Positions 39,083 to 48,085 of a stretch of DNA of 64,000 nucleotides are shown here, piece after piece. The stretch covers positions 1 to 64,000 of the forward strand of contig DATNDR010000035.1 of the NCBI GenBank assembly GCA_035606945.1. Direction: 5' to 3'. The translations under genes were made by a program, and so were the position numbers. This DNA comes from GCA-003244245 sp035606945 (lineage in GTDB: Bacteria; Actinomycetota; Actinomycetes; Mycobacteriales; Pseudonocardiaceae). Positions within the stretch are counted from its first letter, which is position 1, and each line of letters opens with the position of its first letter. Below the pieces are notes generated by a model. That model did not search any database. It was not told the DNA's origin and was given only the letters and a program-made list of their open reading frames with translations.

Positions 39083-39951
39083 CGCGCACCGTCTTCGAGC
39101 AGGCGAACCTGCTCCTCCACGGCGGGGGGCAACACAGCGCGCCGCTGCAGTGCCGCCGGCAGCCGGACCAAGGCCTCACGGAGCGCCGTGCGGGCGGCCA
39201 CGTCATGTACCGAGCTCCGGGCGAGTGTCGTCGCGGCGGCGACGGCTACCGACCGTGGCCTGCGCAGGACCGTGGTCAGCAGGGCGTTGCGCAGCTCAGC
39301 CACCCGGCGACGCTGCGGATCGGGCCGGTGCGCGGAGGGGTGGTGGTGTGCGACGACGTCGTGCAGGTAGGCCCGATCCCATCCGGCCGCGGCCAGGTCG
39401 TAGCACAACAACCGCTCCTCCCCCACAAAGAACAGCACGCTGCTGAAACCACCGACCTCGCAGAAAGCCCGCCGGCGAACCACCGCCGAGCAGGCCAGGA
39501 AACCGAGCACGCAGGGACCGGGCGCGTCCGCTGGGCAGGGCAGCGGGCTGTACGCCATCAGCGGAGTCACCGGATCGGGACGTTGGGTCGGGCCGACGAG
39601 AGTGCGAGCCGCCACCAGCCCAAGACGAGGGTGGCTGTCCAGGACCGCTGCGGCCCGCGGCAACGCTCCCGGAGCCCACCAGGAGTCATCGTCACTGAAG
39701 GCGACGTAAGGCGTACGCGCCGCCGCCACGCCGATGTTGCGTGCGGGGGCGCCGTAGTTCCGCGGCAACGCCAGCACGACCGTGCCGGTGAACTGCTCGC
39801 GCACCGCGTGCGCTGTGCCGTCGGTCGAGCCGTTGTCCACCACGATCACCGGCGGTGCCGGGACGAGTTCGTGCAGCCGGCGCAGGGTGCGGATCAGTTC
39901 CTGTCGTCTGTTGCGGGTGGCAATGACCACCGTGACCCTGCCGCTCATCAC
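39079..39951 (-). CDS. Family 2 glycosyltransferase, paralogue
   Basis: 290 aa and clearly homologous to its downstream neighbour throughout (VTVVIATRNRRQELIRTLRR, VIVVDNGSTDGTAHAV, AFSDDDSWW, GEERLLCYDLAAAGWD). The pair probably arose by tandem duplication and adds two sugars to the same glycan. A second ATG one codon in is an equal start. The 122-bp spacer to the divergent epimerase gene at 40074 should hold the promoters for both directions. Confidence 0.9.
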   Translation of the reverse strand: MMSGRVTVVIATRNRRQELIRTLRRLHELVPAPPVIVVDNGSTDGTAHAVREQFTGTVVLALPRNYGAPARNIGVAAARTPYVAFSDDDSWWAPGALPRAAAVLDSHPRLGLVAARTLVGPTQRPDPVTPLMAYSPLPCPADAPGPCVLGFLACSAVVRRRAFCEVGGFSSVLFFVGEERLLCYDLAAAGWDRAYLHDVVAHHHPSAHRPDPQRRRVAELRNALLTTVLRRPRSVAVAAATTLARSSVHDVAARTALREALVRLPAALQRRAVLPPAVEEQVRLLEDGAR

Positions 39952-40073
39952 GGCCCCCCACGCGGCGCACTCGCATCTGCTACCCGCCGATCACCGATCG
40001 CAAACGTGCCGCCGCGTTTCACGCCACCCCGGTTGGGGTATCAGGCAGGTTGGGTAGAGCGAGGGGGGACGCG

Positions 40074-41090
40074 GTGAGGACCAGATTCAGCAGGGCCGTG
40101 GTCACAGGTGGAGCGGGATTTCTCGGATCGCACGTGTGTGAACAACTGCTTCGCCGCGGTATCGGTGTCATGTGCCTGGACAATTTTCTCACAGGCACCC
40201 CAGCCAATATCTCGCACTTACTCGGCGAGCCACGCTTTCGCCTGATCAAGTGCGACGTAACCGATTTCGTACACGTTCCCGGCCCAGTCGACTTGGTGCT
40301 TCATCTGGCCTCGGCGGCGTCGCCGGCCGATTACCTACGGTTGCCCATCGAGACACTCAAGGTGGGAAGCCTGGGCACGCTGCATGCGCTGGGTCTTGCC
40401 GTCGAGAAGGGCGCGCGGTTCGTGCTGGCTTCGACCAGCGAGGTCTATGGCGATCCGCAGCAGCACCCGCAGTGCGAAAGTTACTGGGGTAACGTCAATC
40501 CAGTCGGCCCGCGCAGCGTCTATGACGAGGCCAAGCGCTACGCCGAGGCGCTCACGACTGCATACCGGCTATCCCGCGGGGCTGATACCGCGATAGTGCG
40601 GATCTTCAACACCTACGGTCCACGGATGCGCCCGGACGACGGCCGAGCCATCCCGACCTTCATCCGCCAGGCGCTGGCCGGCGAGCCATTGTCGGTCACC
40701 GGTGATGGCAGCCAGACCCGATCGGTGTGCTACGTGGATGACACCATCCGGGGCATTCTCGCGCTGGTCGAGTCAGACGCGTCCGGGCCGGTGAATATCG
40801 GCGGCCCGCTGGAATTACCGGTGGCCGAGCTGGCCACGACAGTCCTCGAACTCACCGGACTACCGGGGTCGATCAGATACATCGAGCGCCCCGTCGACGA
40901 TCCGCGGGTCCGCCGGCCGGACATCACGCTGGCCCACGAACTGCTCGGGTGGAAACCACAGGTCCAACTCCGCGACGGCTTGGCGCGAACCATCGCCTGG
41001 TTCCGCTCCCAGCTCTCCCGCCCCGACATTGAGCCATCTCGGGCTAAAAGGCCCGTTACGGACCACGATATGGCTCCAGCTCGGGCCTGA
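40074..41090 (+). CDS. NAD-dependent SDR resembling UDP-glucuronate decarboxylase
   Basis: 338 aa, extended SDR. It has the NAD motif VVTGGAGFLGSH, the YDEAK catalytic Tyr-Lys pair and the block ESYWGNVNPVGPRSVYDE, which is typical of UDP-xylose synthases. VRIFNTYGPRMRPDDGR and GSQTRSVCYVDD follow. It could make UDP-xylose or act on a related nucleotide sugar, including the heptose produced by this cluster. GTG 40074 is chosen for its GAGGGGG; upstream residues do not look conserved. It lies just before the carbamoyltransferase gene. Confidence 0.85.
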   Translation: MRTRFSRAVVTGGAGFLGSHVCEQLLRRGIGVMCLDNFLTGTPANISHLLGEPRFRLIKCDVTDFVHVPGPVDLVLHLASAASPADYLRLPIETLKVGSLGTLHALGLAVEKGARFVLASTSEVYGDPQQHPQCESYWGNVNPVGPRSVYDEAKRYAEALTTAYRLSRGADTAIVRIFNTYGPRMRPDDGRAIPTFIRQALAGEPLSVTGDGSQTRSVCYVDDTIRGILALVESDASGPVNIGGPLELPVAELATTVLELTGLPGSIRYIERPVDDPRVRRPDITLAHELLGWKPQVQLRDGLARTIAWFRSQLSRPDIEPSRAKRPVTDHDMAPARA

Positions 41091-41160
41091 GTTTGGTACT
41101 TCGCTTCGCAGGGTAGTCAGTCGTTATACAGCCGCGTCATGCCTCTGGAGGGCCAGCCAG

Positions 41161-42813
41161 ATGCGCATCCTGGGTATCAACGCGATTTTCCACGATCCGG
41201 CCGCGGCACTGGTTGTCGATGGGGAAATCGTGGCCGCCGCAGAGGAGGAGCGGTTCAGTCGCCGCAAGCACGGTAAGCGCCCGGTACCGTTTTCCGCTTG
41301 GGAGCTCCCCGAGCTTGCTGCCCGGTGGTGCCTGCAGACCGCCGGCATCGGTCCCGAGGACCTGGATGCCATCGCCTATTCCTACGACCCGGTGTTGGTC
41401 CGACCAGGACAAGACGGGTTGGACCAACGGTGGGAAGACCTCCGCACCACCTACGCCCGCCGCGCACCGCACTTTCTGGCCACCGCACTGCCCGAGCTGG
41501 ACCCGGCGGTTGTGCACTTCGTGCCGCACCACATTGCGCACGCCGCGTCCGCGGGCCTCGCCGCGCCATTTCGCGACTCGGCGGTGCTTGTCGCCGACGG
41601 TCGCGGCGAGGCCACATCTCACCTGGCCGGCCGCTACCACGACGGTGAGCTGGAAGTGCTGGCCAGCCAGGAACTGCCACATTCGCTGGGTTTGATGTAC
41701 GAAGAGGTCACGGATCACCTGGGGTTCCTGCGCTCGTGCGACGAGTACAAGGTGATGGCGCTGGCCTCGTACGGCCGGCAGTCCGCCCACGAGCCCGCGT
41801 TGCTGCCCACGCTGCGCGAGCTCATCCGCACCACGGGCGACGGCGGGTTCGTCGTGGCACCCATCGACTGGTCCGAGCTCGCGAAGCGACGCGCCCCCGA
41901 CGAGGAGCTGCAGCCCGAACACGTGGAACTGGCCGCCGCAGTGCAGGTGCGCCTGGAGGAAGTGCTGCTGGACCTGGCGTGGTGGCTGCACCGGCGCTGC
42001 GGCGAGCGGCGCCTGGCGATGGCCGGCGGGGTGGCGCTGAACTGCGTTGCGAACACCCGTCTCGCTGCCGAAGGGCCGTTCGACGAGATATGGGTGCAGC
42101 CCGCTGCGGGCGACGCGGGCACCGCGCTGGGCGGGGCGTTGCACCTCGCGCAGGCCTTCGGCGATCCGATCACTCCGATGCCCGGGGCCGACCTCGGCCG
42201 CGGCTTCACCGACGACGAGCTCACCCGCTGGCTAAACGACGCGCACATCCGCTACGAGCGCCCCCCGGACATCGCGACAGCGGCCGCCGAAGCCTTGGCC
42301 ACGGACGCGATCGTGGCCTGGTTTCAGGGCCGCAGCGAGTTCGGTCCGCGCGCGCTGGGCCACCGCTCGTTGCTGGCCCACCCGGGATACGCCCGCAATC
42401 TTGACCGGCTCAATGCCGTCAAGGGGCGTGAGCAGTTCCGGCCGGTGGCGCCCATGGTGCTGGCCGAACGCGCCGCGGAGCTGTTCGGCCGCGGCCCGGT
42501 GCCCAGCCCGTACATGTTGTTCGTGCACGACGTGGCGCCCCAGTGGCGCGACCGCATCCCGGCAGTGATGCACGTCGACGGCACTGCGCGGATCCAGACC
42601 GTCGACCGCGGCAGCGAGCCCCTGCTGGCCCGGCTGCTGGACCGGTTCGCCGAGCTGACCGGACTGCCCACGGTGGTCAACACCAGCCTGAACACCGCAG
42701 GCCGGCCCATGGTGGACGACCCGCGCGACGCGCTGGAGTGCTTCGGGTCCGCCCCGGTCGACATGCTTGTGCTCGGGCCGTTCCTGCTGCGCCGTAGCGA
42801 GCTGACTCGATGA
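41161..42813 (+). CDS. NodU/CmcH-family O-carbamoyltransferase
   Basis: 550 aa. The N-terminal ASKHA/Kae1-like domain starts ILGINAIFHDPAAALVVDGEIVAAAEEERFSRRKH and includes the metal-binding HHIAHAASA and the ADGRGE loop. The C-terminal domain has the family marker FQGRSEFGPRALGHRSLLAHP. These enzymes transfer carbamoyl from carbamoyl phosphate, via carbamoyl-AMP, to a sugar hydroxyl (nodulation factors, tobramycin) or to cephem cores. In this context the acceptor is probably a heptose or other sugar of the glycan. TGGAGGG precedes the ATG; the stop overlaps the next start. Confidence 0.92.
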   Translation: MRILGINAIFHDPAAALVVDGEIVAAAEEERFSRRKHGKRPVPFSAWELPELAARWCLQTAGIGPEDLDAIAYSYDPVLVRPGQDGLDQRWEDLRTTYARRAPHFLATALPELDPAVVHFVPHHIAHAASAGLAAPFRDSAVLVADGRGEATSHLAGRYHDGELEVLASQELPHSLGLMYEEVTDHLGFLRSCDEYKVMALASYGRQSAHEPALLPTLRELIRTTGDGGFVVAPIDWSELAKRRAPDEELQPEHVELAAAVQVRLEEVLLDLAWWLHRRCGERRLAMAGGVALNCVANTRLAAEGPFDEIWVQPAAGDAGTALGGALHLAQAFGDPITPMPGADLGRGFTDDELTRWLNDAHIRYERPPDIATAAAEALATDAIVAWFQGRSEFGPRALGHRSLLAHPGYARNLDRLNAVKGREQFRPVAPMVLAERAAELFGRGPVPSPYMLFVHDVAPQWRDRIPAVMHVDGTARIQTVDRGSEPLLARLLDRFAELTGLPTVVNTSLNTAGRPMVDDPRDALECFGSAPVDMLVLGPFLLRRSELTR

Positions 42814-44288
42814 GCTACACGGTGGTGATTCCCACGATCGGCCGGCCCAGTTTGGGCGTGCTGCTGACGCAGGCGCTGAGTCGCCACTCACAGGTCATCG
42901 TGGTCGACGACCGGCCCTGTGGCTGTGCAGACCTGCAGCTGCCGGACGTCGGCTTTCCAGTACGGGTGCTGCGCTCGGGCGGCCGGGGGCCGGCGGCGGC
43001 GCGCAATGTCGGCTGGCGCGCCGCGGACACCGAATGGGTCGCATTCCTCGATGACGACGTACTACCCGGACCCGGCTGGGAGGCGCAGCTGGCGCACGAC
43101 CTGCGCGGGCTCGGCCCGGATGTGGGCGCCAGCCAGGGCCGCATCGAGGTGCCGCTACCCACCGACCGGCGACCCACCGACTTCGAGCGCGGCACTGCCG
43201 GCCTGGCCACCGCACGCTGGATCACCGCGGACATGGTGTACCGCCGCACCGCGCTGCACCGGGTCGGGGGCTTCGATGACCGCTTCGGCCGGGCCTACCG
43301 GGAAGACGCCGACCTGGCGCTGCGGGTGATCGCCGCCGGCTACCGCATCGTGCGCGGGCTTCGGCGCACCGTGCACCCGGTGCGGCCGTCGGGACCGCTG
43401 GCCAGCATCCACGCGCAGCGCGGCAACGCCGACGACGTCCTGATGCGGCGCCGGCACGGGCCTGGCTGGCGGCAGCGGATCGGCGACGGGCCTGGCCGGC
43501 TGCGCCGCCACGGACTGACCACTGCCGCCGCCGCCATCGCGCTCAGTGCCGCAGCGCGGCGGCACCCGATGGTCGCGGGGGCGGCGGCTCTGGTGTGGGC
43601 CGCGCTGACCGGTGAGTTCGCTGCGCACCGGATCCTGCCCGGGCCGCGCACTGCCGACGAGATCGGCCGGATGCTGGTCACCAGCATCGCCATCCCGCCG
43701 GTGGCGTGCTGGCACCGGTTGGCCGGCGAACTGCGCTGGCGAGCAGTGCCGCGGGCCACCGCCGTGCCCGCCGCGGTGCTGTTCGACCGGGACGGCACGC
43801 TGGTGCACGACGTGCCCTACAACACCGATCCCGCTGCGGTGCAACCGGTGCCCGGGGCCCGGGCGGCGCTGGACCGGCTTCGCGACATCGGCATTCCCCT
43901 CGGTGTGGTCACCAACCAGTCCGGCGTGGCCCGCGGCCTGATCACTGCCGCCCAGCTGGAACGGGTGAACACCAGGGTGTCGGAGTTGCTGGGCCCGTTC
44001 CGGGCGTGGAGTGTCTGTCAGCACGGCGAGAATGACGGTTGCGGCTGCCGCAAACCGGCCCCTGGCCTGGTGAAAGACGCCGCCACGCAGCTGGGCGTGC
44101 CGGTGGACCGCTGCGTGGTCATCGGAGACACCGGGGCCGACGTGTCTGCGGCCGCCGCAGCCGGTGCCCGCGGAATCCTGGTGCCCACCGACCGCACCCT
44201 GCGCCCGGAGATTCAGGCCGCCGCCGAGGTGGCACCGGACATCACCGCGGCGGTCGAACTCGCCCTGTCGGGCCGGGTCGGACCATGA
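42810..44288 (+). CDS. GT2 glycosyltransferase fused to GmhB-type heptose bisphosphate phosphatase
   Basis: 492 aa, two enzymes in one chain. Residues 1-300: GT-A glycosyltransferase (YTVVIPTIGRPSLG, DDRPCG, metal site AFLDDDVLPG). Residues ~325-490: HAD-IIIA phosphatase with nucleophile motif AVLFDRDGTLVHD, VVTNQSGVARG, the Cys/His zinc loop CQHGENDGCGC, KPAPGLV and VIGDTGADV. GmhB removes the 7-phosphate of heptose 1,7-bisphosphate, the step between the HldE kinase and HldE adenylyltransferase encoded in the same operon. Fusing it to a transferase is unusual. ATGA overlaps join it to both neighbours. Confidence 0.88.
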   Translation: MSYTVVIPTIGRPSLGVLLTQALSRHSQVIVVDDRPCGCADLQLPDVGFPVRVLRSGGRGPAAARNVGWRAADTEWVAFLDDDVLPGPGWEAQLAHDLRGLGPDVGASQGRIEVPLPTDRRPTDFERGTAGLATARWITADMVYRRTALHRVGGFDDRFGRAYREDADLALRVIAAGYRIVRGLRRTVHPVRPSGPLASIHAQRGNADDVLMRRRHGPGWRQRIGDGPGRLRRHGLTTAAAAIALSAAARRHPMVAGAAALVWAALTGEFAAHRILPGPRTADEIGRMLVTSIAIPPVACWHRLAGELRWRAVPRATAVPAAVLFDRDGTLVHDVPYNTDPAAVQPVPGARAALDRLRDIGIPLGVVTNQSGVARGLITAAQLERVNTRVSELLGPFRAWSVCQHGENDGCGCRKPAPGLVKDAATQLGVPVDRCVVIGDTGADVSAAAAAGARGILVPTDRTLRPEIQAAAEVAPDITAAVELALSGRVGP

Positions 44289-45340
44289 TCACCGCCCCGA
44301 TGGCCGGGACCGCACTGATCGCCCGCCTCGACAATGCGGGCGATGTGTTGCTGGCCGGCCCCACGGTCCGGGCCGTCGCCGCGCATGTCGACAGGGTCGT
44401 GATGCTCACCGGCCCGCACGGCAGCGCGGCCGCCACGCTGCTGCCCGGGGTCGATGAGGTCATCGAGTGGTGCGCACCCTGGATCGACCCCAGTCCCGCG
44501 CCGGTCACGGCACAGCACGTCGCCGTGCTGCAGGACGCGGTCCGGGCGCACGCACCGCGGACCGCACTGCTGCTGACGTCGTTTCACCAGTCCCCGTTGC
44601 CACTGGCGCTGGTGTTGCGGCTGGCCGGAGTCGGATGGATCGGCGCGATCAGCGAGGACTACCCCGGTTCGCTGCTTGATTTACGTCACCACGTCGAGGG
44701 CGACCTGCCGGAGGCGCAGCGTGGCCTGGACCTGGCGCAGGCCGCCGGCTATCGGCTGCCGGCCGGGGACGACGGGCGCCTGGCGGTTCGCCGGCCGCTG
44801 CCCAACGTCGAGCACCTCACCGGAGAACCCGGCTACGTCGTGATGCACCCGGGCGCCTCGGTCCCGGCCCGCGAGTGGCCCAGGCAGCACTGCGCACAGG
44901 CAGTCCGAGCACTGGCCGCCGCCGGGTACCGCGTGCTCGTCACCGGTTCGGCCCACGAGCAGCATCTCACCGCGCAGGTGGCCGGCGACACCGGCGTCGA
45001 CCTCGGCGGCCGCACCGATCTGCGCGCGTTGGCCGGCGTCCTCGACGGCGCCCGGGTGGTGATCGCCGGCAATACCGGACCGGCGCACCTGGCCGCCGCG
45101 GTCGGCACCCCGGTGGTGTCGCTGTTCGCTCCGGTCGTGCCTGCCGCCCGCTGGGCGCCCTACGGGGTCCCGACAGTGCTGCTGGGAGATCAGCACGCGC
45201 CCTGCCGCGATACCCGCGCGCGGCACTGCCCCGTGCCCGGTCACCCCTGCCTGTCTGACGTGCATCCGGCCGACGTCGTCGACGCGGTCGGCGCCCTGCA
45301 CAACCGTTCCCGATATCGGGGGGTGGAGGCCGTGACATGA
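44285..45340 (+). CDS. Family 9 glycosyltransferase (heptosyltransferase-like)
   Basis: 351 aa, GT-B fold. The N-terminal domain opens ALIARLDNAGDVLLAGPTVRAV; the C-terminal donor domain has VVMHPGASVPAREWP, LVTGSAHE, the LGGRTDLRALAGVL segment and VVIAGNTGPAHLAAAVGTPVVSLF. Characterised GT9 enzymes such as WaaC/WaaF move heptose from ADP-heptose to lipopolysaccharide. The acceptor here must differ in an actinobacterium. The last third has several Cys and His (PCRDTRARHCPVPGHPC), as in some heptosyltransferases. Overlaps on both sides are 4 nt. Confidence 0.88.
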   Translation: MITAPMAGTALIARLDNAGDVLLAGPTVRAVAAHVDRVVMLTGPHGSAAATLLPGVDEVIEWCAPWIDPSPAPVTAQHVAVLQDAVRAHAPRTALLLTSFHQSPLPLALVLRLAGVGWIGAISEDYPGSLLDLRHHVEGDLPEAQRGLDLAQAAGYRLPAGDDGRLAVRRPLPNVEHLTGEPGYVVMHPGASVPAREWPRQHCAQAVRALAAAGYRVLVTGSAHEQHLTAQVAGDTGVDLGGRTDLRALAGVLDGARVVIAGNTGPAHLAAAVGTPVVSLFAPVVPAARWAPYGVPTVLLGDQHAPCRDTRARHCPVPGHPCLSDVHPADVVDAVGALHNRSRYRGVEAVT

Positions 45341-46287
45341 GGGTGCTGCACTGGCATGTCCACGGCTCCTGGAGCACCGCGTTCGTCCGCGGGCCGCACA
45401 CCTACCTGGTGCCGGTGACGCCGGACCGGGACGCCGATGGCCGCGGCCGGGCCCAGACGTTCGACTGGCCGGCGAACGCCATCGAGATCGCCCCCGAGGC
45501 GCTGGCCGGCGCAGACGTCGACGTCGTCGTGCTGCAGCGCCCGCACGAAGTCCAACTCACCCAACAGTGGCTGGGTCGCCGGCCCGGGCGTGATGTGCCC
45601 GCGGTGTACGTCGAGCACAACACCCCCCGAGGCGACGTGCCGGACACCCGGCATCCGATGGCCGATCGATCCGACATCCCGGTCGTGCACGTCACGCCGT
45701 TCAACGAGCTGTTCTGGGACTGCGGTCGCGCCCCTACCCTGGTGATCGAACACGGCATCCCCGACCCCGGCTACCGGTACACCGGCGACATCCCGCACGC
45801 CGCCGTGGTGATCAACGAACCGGTCCGGCGGTGGCGAGTCACCGGCACCGATCTGCTGCCCCGCTTCACCGCGCAGGCACCGCTGGACGTCTTCGGCATG
45901 ACGGTCTCGCAGCTGCCTGCCAACGACCGGATCACCACCTTCGAGGACCTGCCCCAGGCGCGGATGCACGCTGAGCTGGCCCGACGCCGGGTGTACCTGC
46001 ACCCGATCCGCTGGACCTCCCTGGGACTGTCCTTGCTCGAAGCCATGCACCTGGGGATGCCGGTGGTCGCGCTGGCCACCACCGAGGTGGTGGCGGCGGT
46101 ACCGCCCGGCGCCGGGGTGATCTCCACCCGGATCGATCTTCTCGCCGATGCCCTGCGCGCCTTCATCGCCGACCCCGGCCTTGCCCAGCACGTGGGAGTG
46201 GCGGCCAGAGCCGCCGCCCGCCACAGGTACTCCCTCGACCGGTTCTGCACCGACTGGGATCAGCTGATCAAGGAGGTGAGCCGATGA
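45337..46287 (+). CDS. GT4-like glycosyltransferase
   Basis: 316 aa, GT-B type, shorter than usual at the N-terminus. It opens RVLHWHVHGSWSTAFVRGPHTYLVPVTP. The acceptor side includes AVYVEHNTPRGDVPDTRHPMAD, and the donor side has LHPIRWTSLGLSLLEAMHLGMPVVALATTE, where the second Glu of the E-x7-E motif is present and the first is replaced. The exact sugar is not predictable. It is embedded in the heptose operon with ATGA overlaps at both ends. Confidence 0.82.
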   Translation: MRVLHWHVHGSWSTAFVRGPHTYLVPVTPDRDADGRGRAQTFDWPANAIEIAPEALAGADVDVVVLQRPHEVQLTQQWLGRRPGRDVPAVYVEHNTPRGDVPDTRHPMADRSDIPVVHVTPFNELFWDCGRAPTLVIEHGIPDPGYRYTGDIPHAAVVINEPVRRWRVTGTDLLPRFTAQAPLDVFGMTVSQLPANDRITTFEDLPQARMHAELARRRVYLHPIRWTSLGLSLLEAMHLGMPVVALATTEVVAAVPPGAGVISTRIDLLADALRAFIADPGLAQHVGVAARAAARHRYSLDRFCTDWDQLIKEVSR

Positions 46288-47507
46288 GGATCGCCCTGAT
46301 CTCCGAGCACGCCAGCCCGCTCGCGACGATCGGCGGGGCCGATTCGGGTGGGCAGAATGTGCACGTCGCCGAACTCGCCCGGGCGCTGGGCGAGCGCGGG
46401 CACCACGTGACCGTCTACACCCGCCGCGACGATCCCGGACTGCCCGCTCGGGTCCGGGTCGGTCCCGGGGTAACCGTCGAACACGTACTCGCCGGACCCC
46501 CCACCGTCCTGCCCAAGGACGCCTTGCTGCCGTATATGGCGGAGTTCGGCGACCATCTTGCGAGCCGGTGGCTGGTGGAGCCACCGGACGTGGCGCACGC
46601 GCACTTCTGGATGAGCGGGCTGGCTGCGCAGCGCGGGGCCGGCGGCGTTCCCGGCACCGGTATCCCCGTGCTGCAGACCTTCCACGCGCTGGGCGTGGTC
46701 AAGCGCCGGCACCAGGGTGCGTCGGACCCCAGCCCACCGTCCCGGTTGCGGCTTGAGGCCGAACTGGCCCGCGACGCAGCGCTGGTGGTGGCCACGTGCG
46801 CCGACGAGGTGACCGAGTTGACCGCCCTGGGCGTGCCGGCGTCGCGAGTAGCAGTGGTGCCGTGCGGCGTCGACCTCGAACGCTTCACCCCCAGCGGGCC
46901 ACGGGCGGCCCGCGATGGCCGGCATCGCATCCTGTCGCTGGGGCGACTGGTCGAACGCAAGGGCGTCGAGACCACCGTCCGCGCGATGTCCGCGGTGCCG
47001 GACGCCGAACTGGTCATCGCCGGCGGTGGGGACGCCATCGCGGATGCCGAGCGAGCGCGGCTGACCGCCGTCGCGACGGCAGCCGGCGTGCAAGACCGGG
47101 TCCGGTTGCTCGGCCAGATTCCCCGCCACGATGTGCCCGCGCTGCTGCGCTCGGCGGACGTGGTGGTCAGCGTGCCGTGGTACGAACCGTTCGGGATGGT
47201 GCCGCTGGAGGCGATGGCCTGCGGGGTGCCGGTGATCGCCTCCGCGGTGGGCGGGCACCTCGACACCGTCGTCGACGGGCGCACCGGCGCGCTGGTGCCG
47301 CCACGCGACCCGGCCGCGCTGGCGCAACGGTTACGCGAACTGCTCGCCGATCCCGCCCGGCTGGCCGCGATCGGTTCAGCCGCAGCGGCGTGGGCTCGGT
47401 CGCGCTACGGCTGGAGCCATATCGCGGTCGAGACGGAGTTGCTCTACCGCCAGGTGCTGGCCGGCGAAGAGACCCCGGCAGCCAGCGCGCCGGGAGGCCA
47501 ATCATGA
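46284..47507 (+). CDS. GT4 family glycosyltransferase
   Basis: 407 aa. GT-B fold with the opening IALISEHASPLATIGGADSGGQNVHVAELARALGERGH characteristic of the sucrose-phosphate-synthase/MshA-like branch, a middle linker, and the donor domain SLGRLVERKGVETTVRAM with E-x7-E in WYEPFGMVPLEAMACG. It probably uses a UDP- or GDP-sugar with retention of configuration. MshA itself is not implied, because no mycothiol genes are near. Coupled to neighbours by 4-nt overlaps. Confidence 0.9.
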   Translation: MRIALISEHASPLATIGGADSGGQNVHVAELARALGERGHHVTVYTRRDDPGLPARVRVGPGVTVEHVLAGPPTVLPKDALLPYMAEFGDHLASRWLVEPPDVAHAHFWMSGLAAQRGAGGVPGTGIPVLQTFHALGVVKRRHQGASDPSPPSRLRLEAELARDAALVVATCADEVTELTALGVPASRVAVVPCGVDLERFTPSGPRAARDGRHRILSLGRLVERKGVETTVRAMSAVPDAELVIAGGGDAIADAERARLTAVATAAGVQDRVRLLGQIPRHDVPALLRSADVVVSVPWYEPFGMVPLEAMACGVPVIASAVGGHLDTVVDGRTGALVPPRDPAALAQRLRELLADPARLAAIGSAAAAWARSRYGWSHIAVETELLYRQVLAGEETPAASAPGGQS

Positions 47508-48085
47508 GCCGCGAACACCTCGCCGCACTGCGCAGCGCGCTGGCACGGATGGAGGACATCGCCGGCACCCGGGCGGCCTGCTGGGGACGGCACCTCGCGG
47601 GCGTACTGGGTGCCGGGGGACGCCTGCTCGCCTGCGGCAATGGCGGTAGCGCCGCGGAGGCCCAGCACCTCACCGGCGAGCTCGTCGGCCGGTTCCTGCA
47701 CGATCGGCGCCCCCTGTCCGCGATCGCCCTGCACGCCGACACCTCCGCGCTCACCGCGATCACCAACGACTACGGCGGTCATGAATCGTTCGCCCGGCAG
47801 GTCTTCGCGCACGGCCGGCCGGGCGACGTGCTCATCGCACTGTCCACCAGTGGCGCCAGCCGCAACGTGGTCTCGGCGGTGAAGGCGGCGCACGAAGTCG
47901 GCATGACCGCGTGGGCGCTGACCGGTCCGGCGCCCAACACACTGGCCGCGGTGTGCGACGACGCGATTGCGGTCGAGGCACCCAGCGCCGCGACCGTCCA
48001 GGAGATCCACCTGGCCATCGTGCATGGGCTGTGCATCGCGATCGACGACGCGCTGGGCGTGGTCGCGCCCACACCGCAGCTATGA
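47504..48085 (+). CDS. gmhA: Phosphoheptose isomerase (SIS domain)
   Basis: 193 aa, normal length. It converts sedoheptulose 7-phosphate to D-glycero-D-manno-heptose 7-phosphate. SIS-domain motifs are evident: LLACGNGGSAAEAQHLTGELVGRF, DTSALTAITNDYG, VLIALSTSGASRNVVSAVKAA and the C-terminal TVQEIHLAIVHGLC with the catalytic Glu-x2-His. These match GmhA closely and not the related DiaA. First step of the ADP-heptose pathway; followed by hldE with a 4-nt overlap. Confidence 0.94.
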   Translation: MSREHLAALRSALARMEDIAGTRAACWGRHLAGVLGAGGRLLACGNGGSAAEAQHLTGELVGRFLHDRRPLSAIALHADTSALTAITNDYGGHESFARQVFAHGRPGDVLIALSTSGASRNVVSAVKAAHEVGMTAWALTGPAPNTLAAVCDDAIAVEAPSAATVQEIHLAIVHGLCIAIDDALGVVAPTPQL

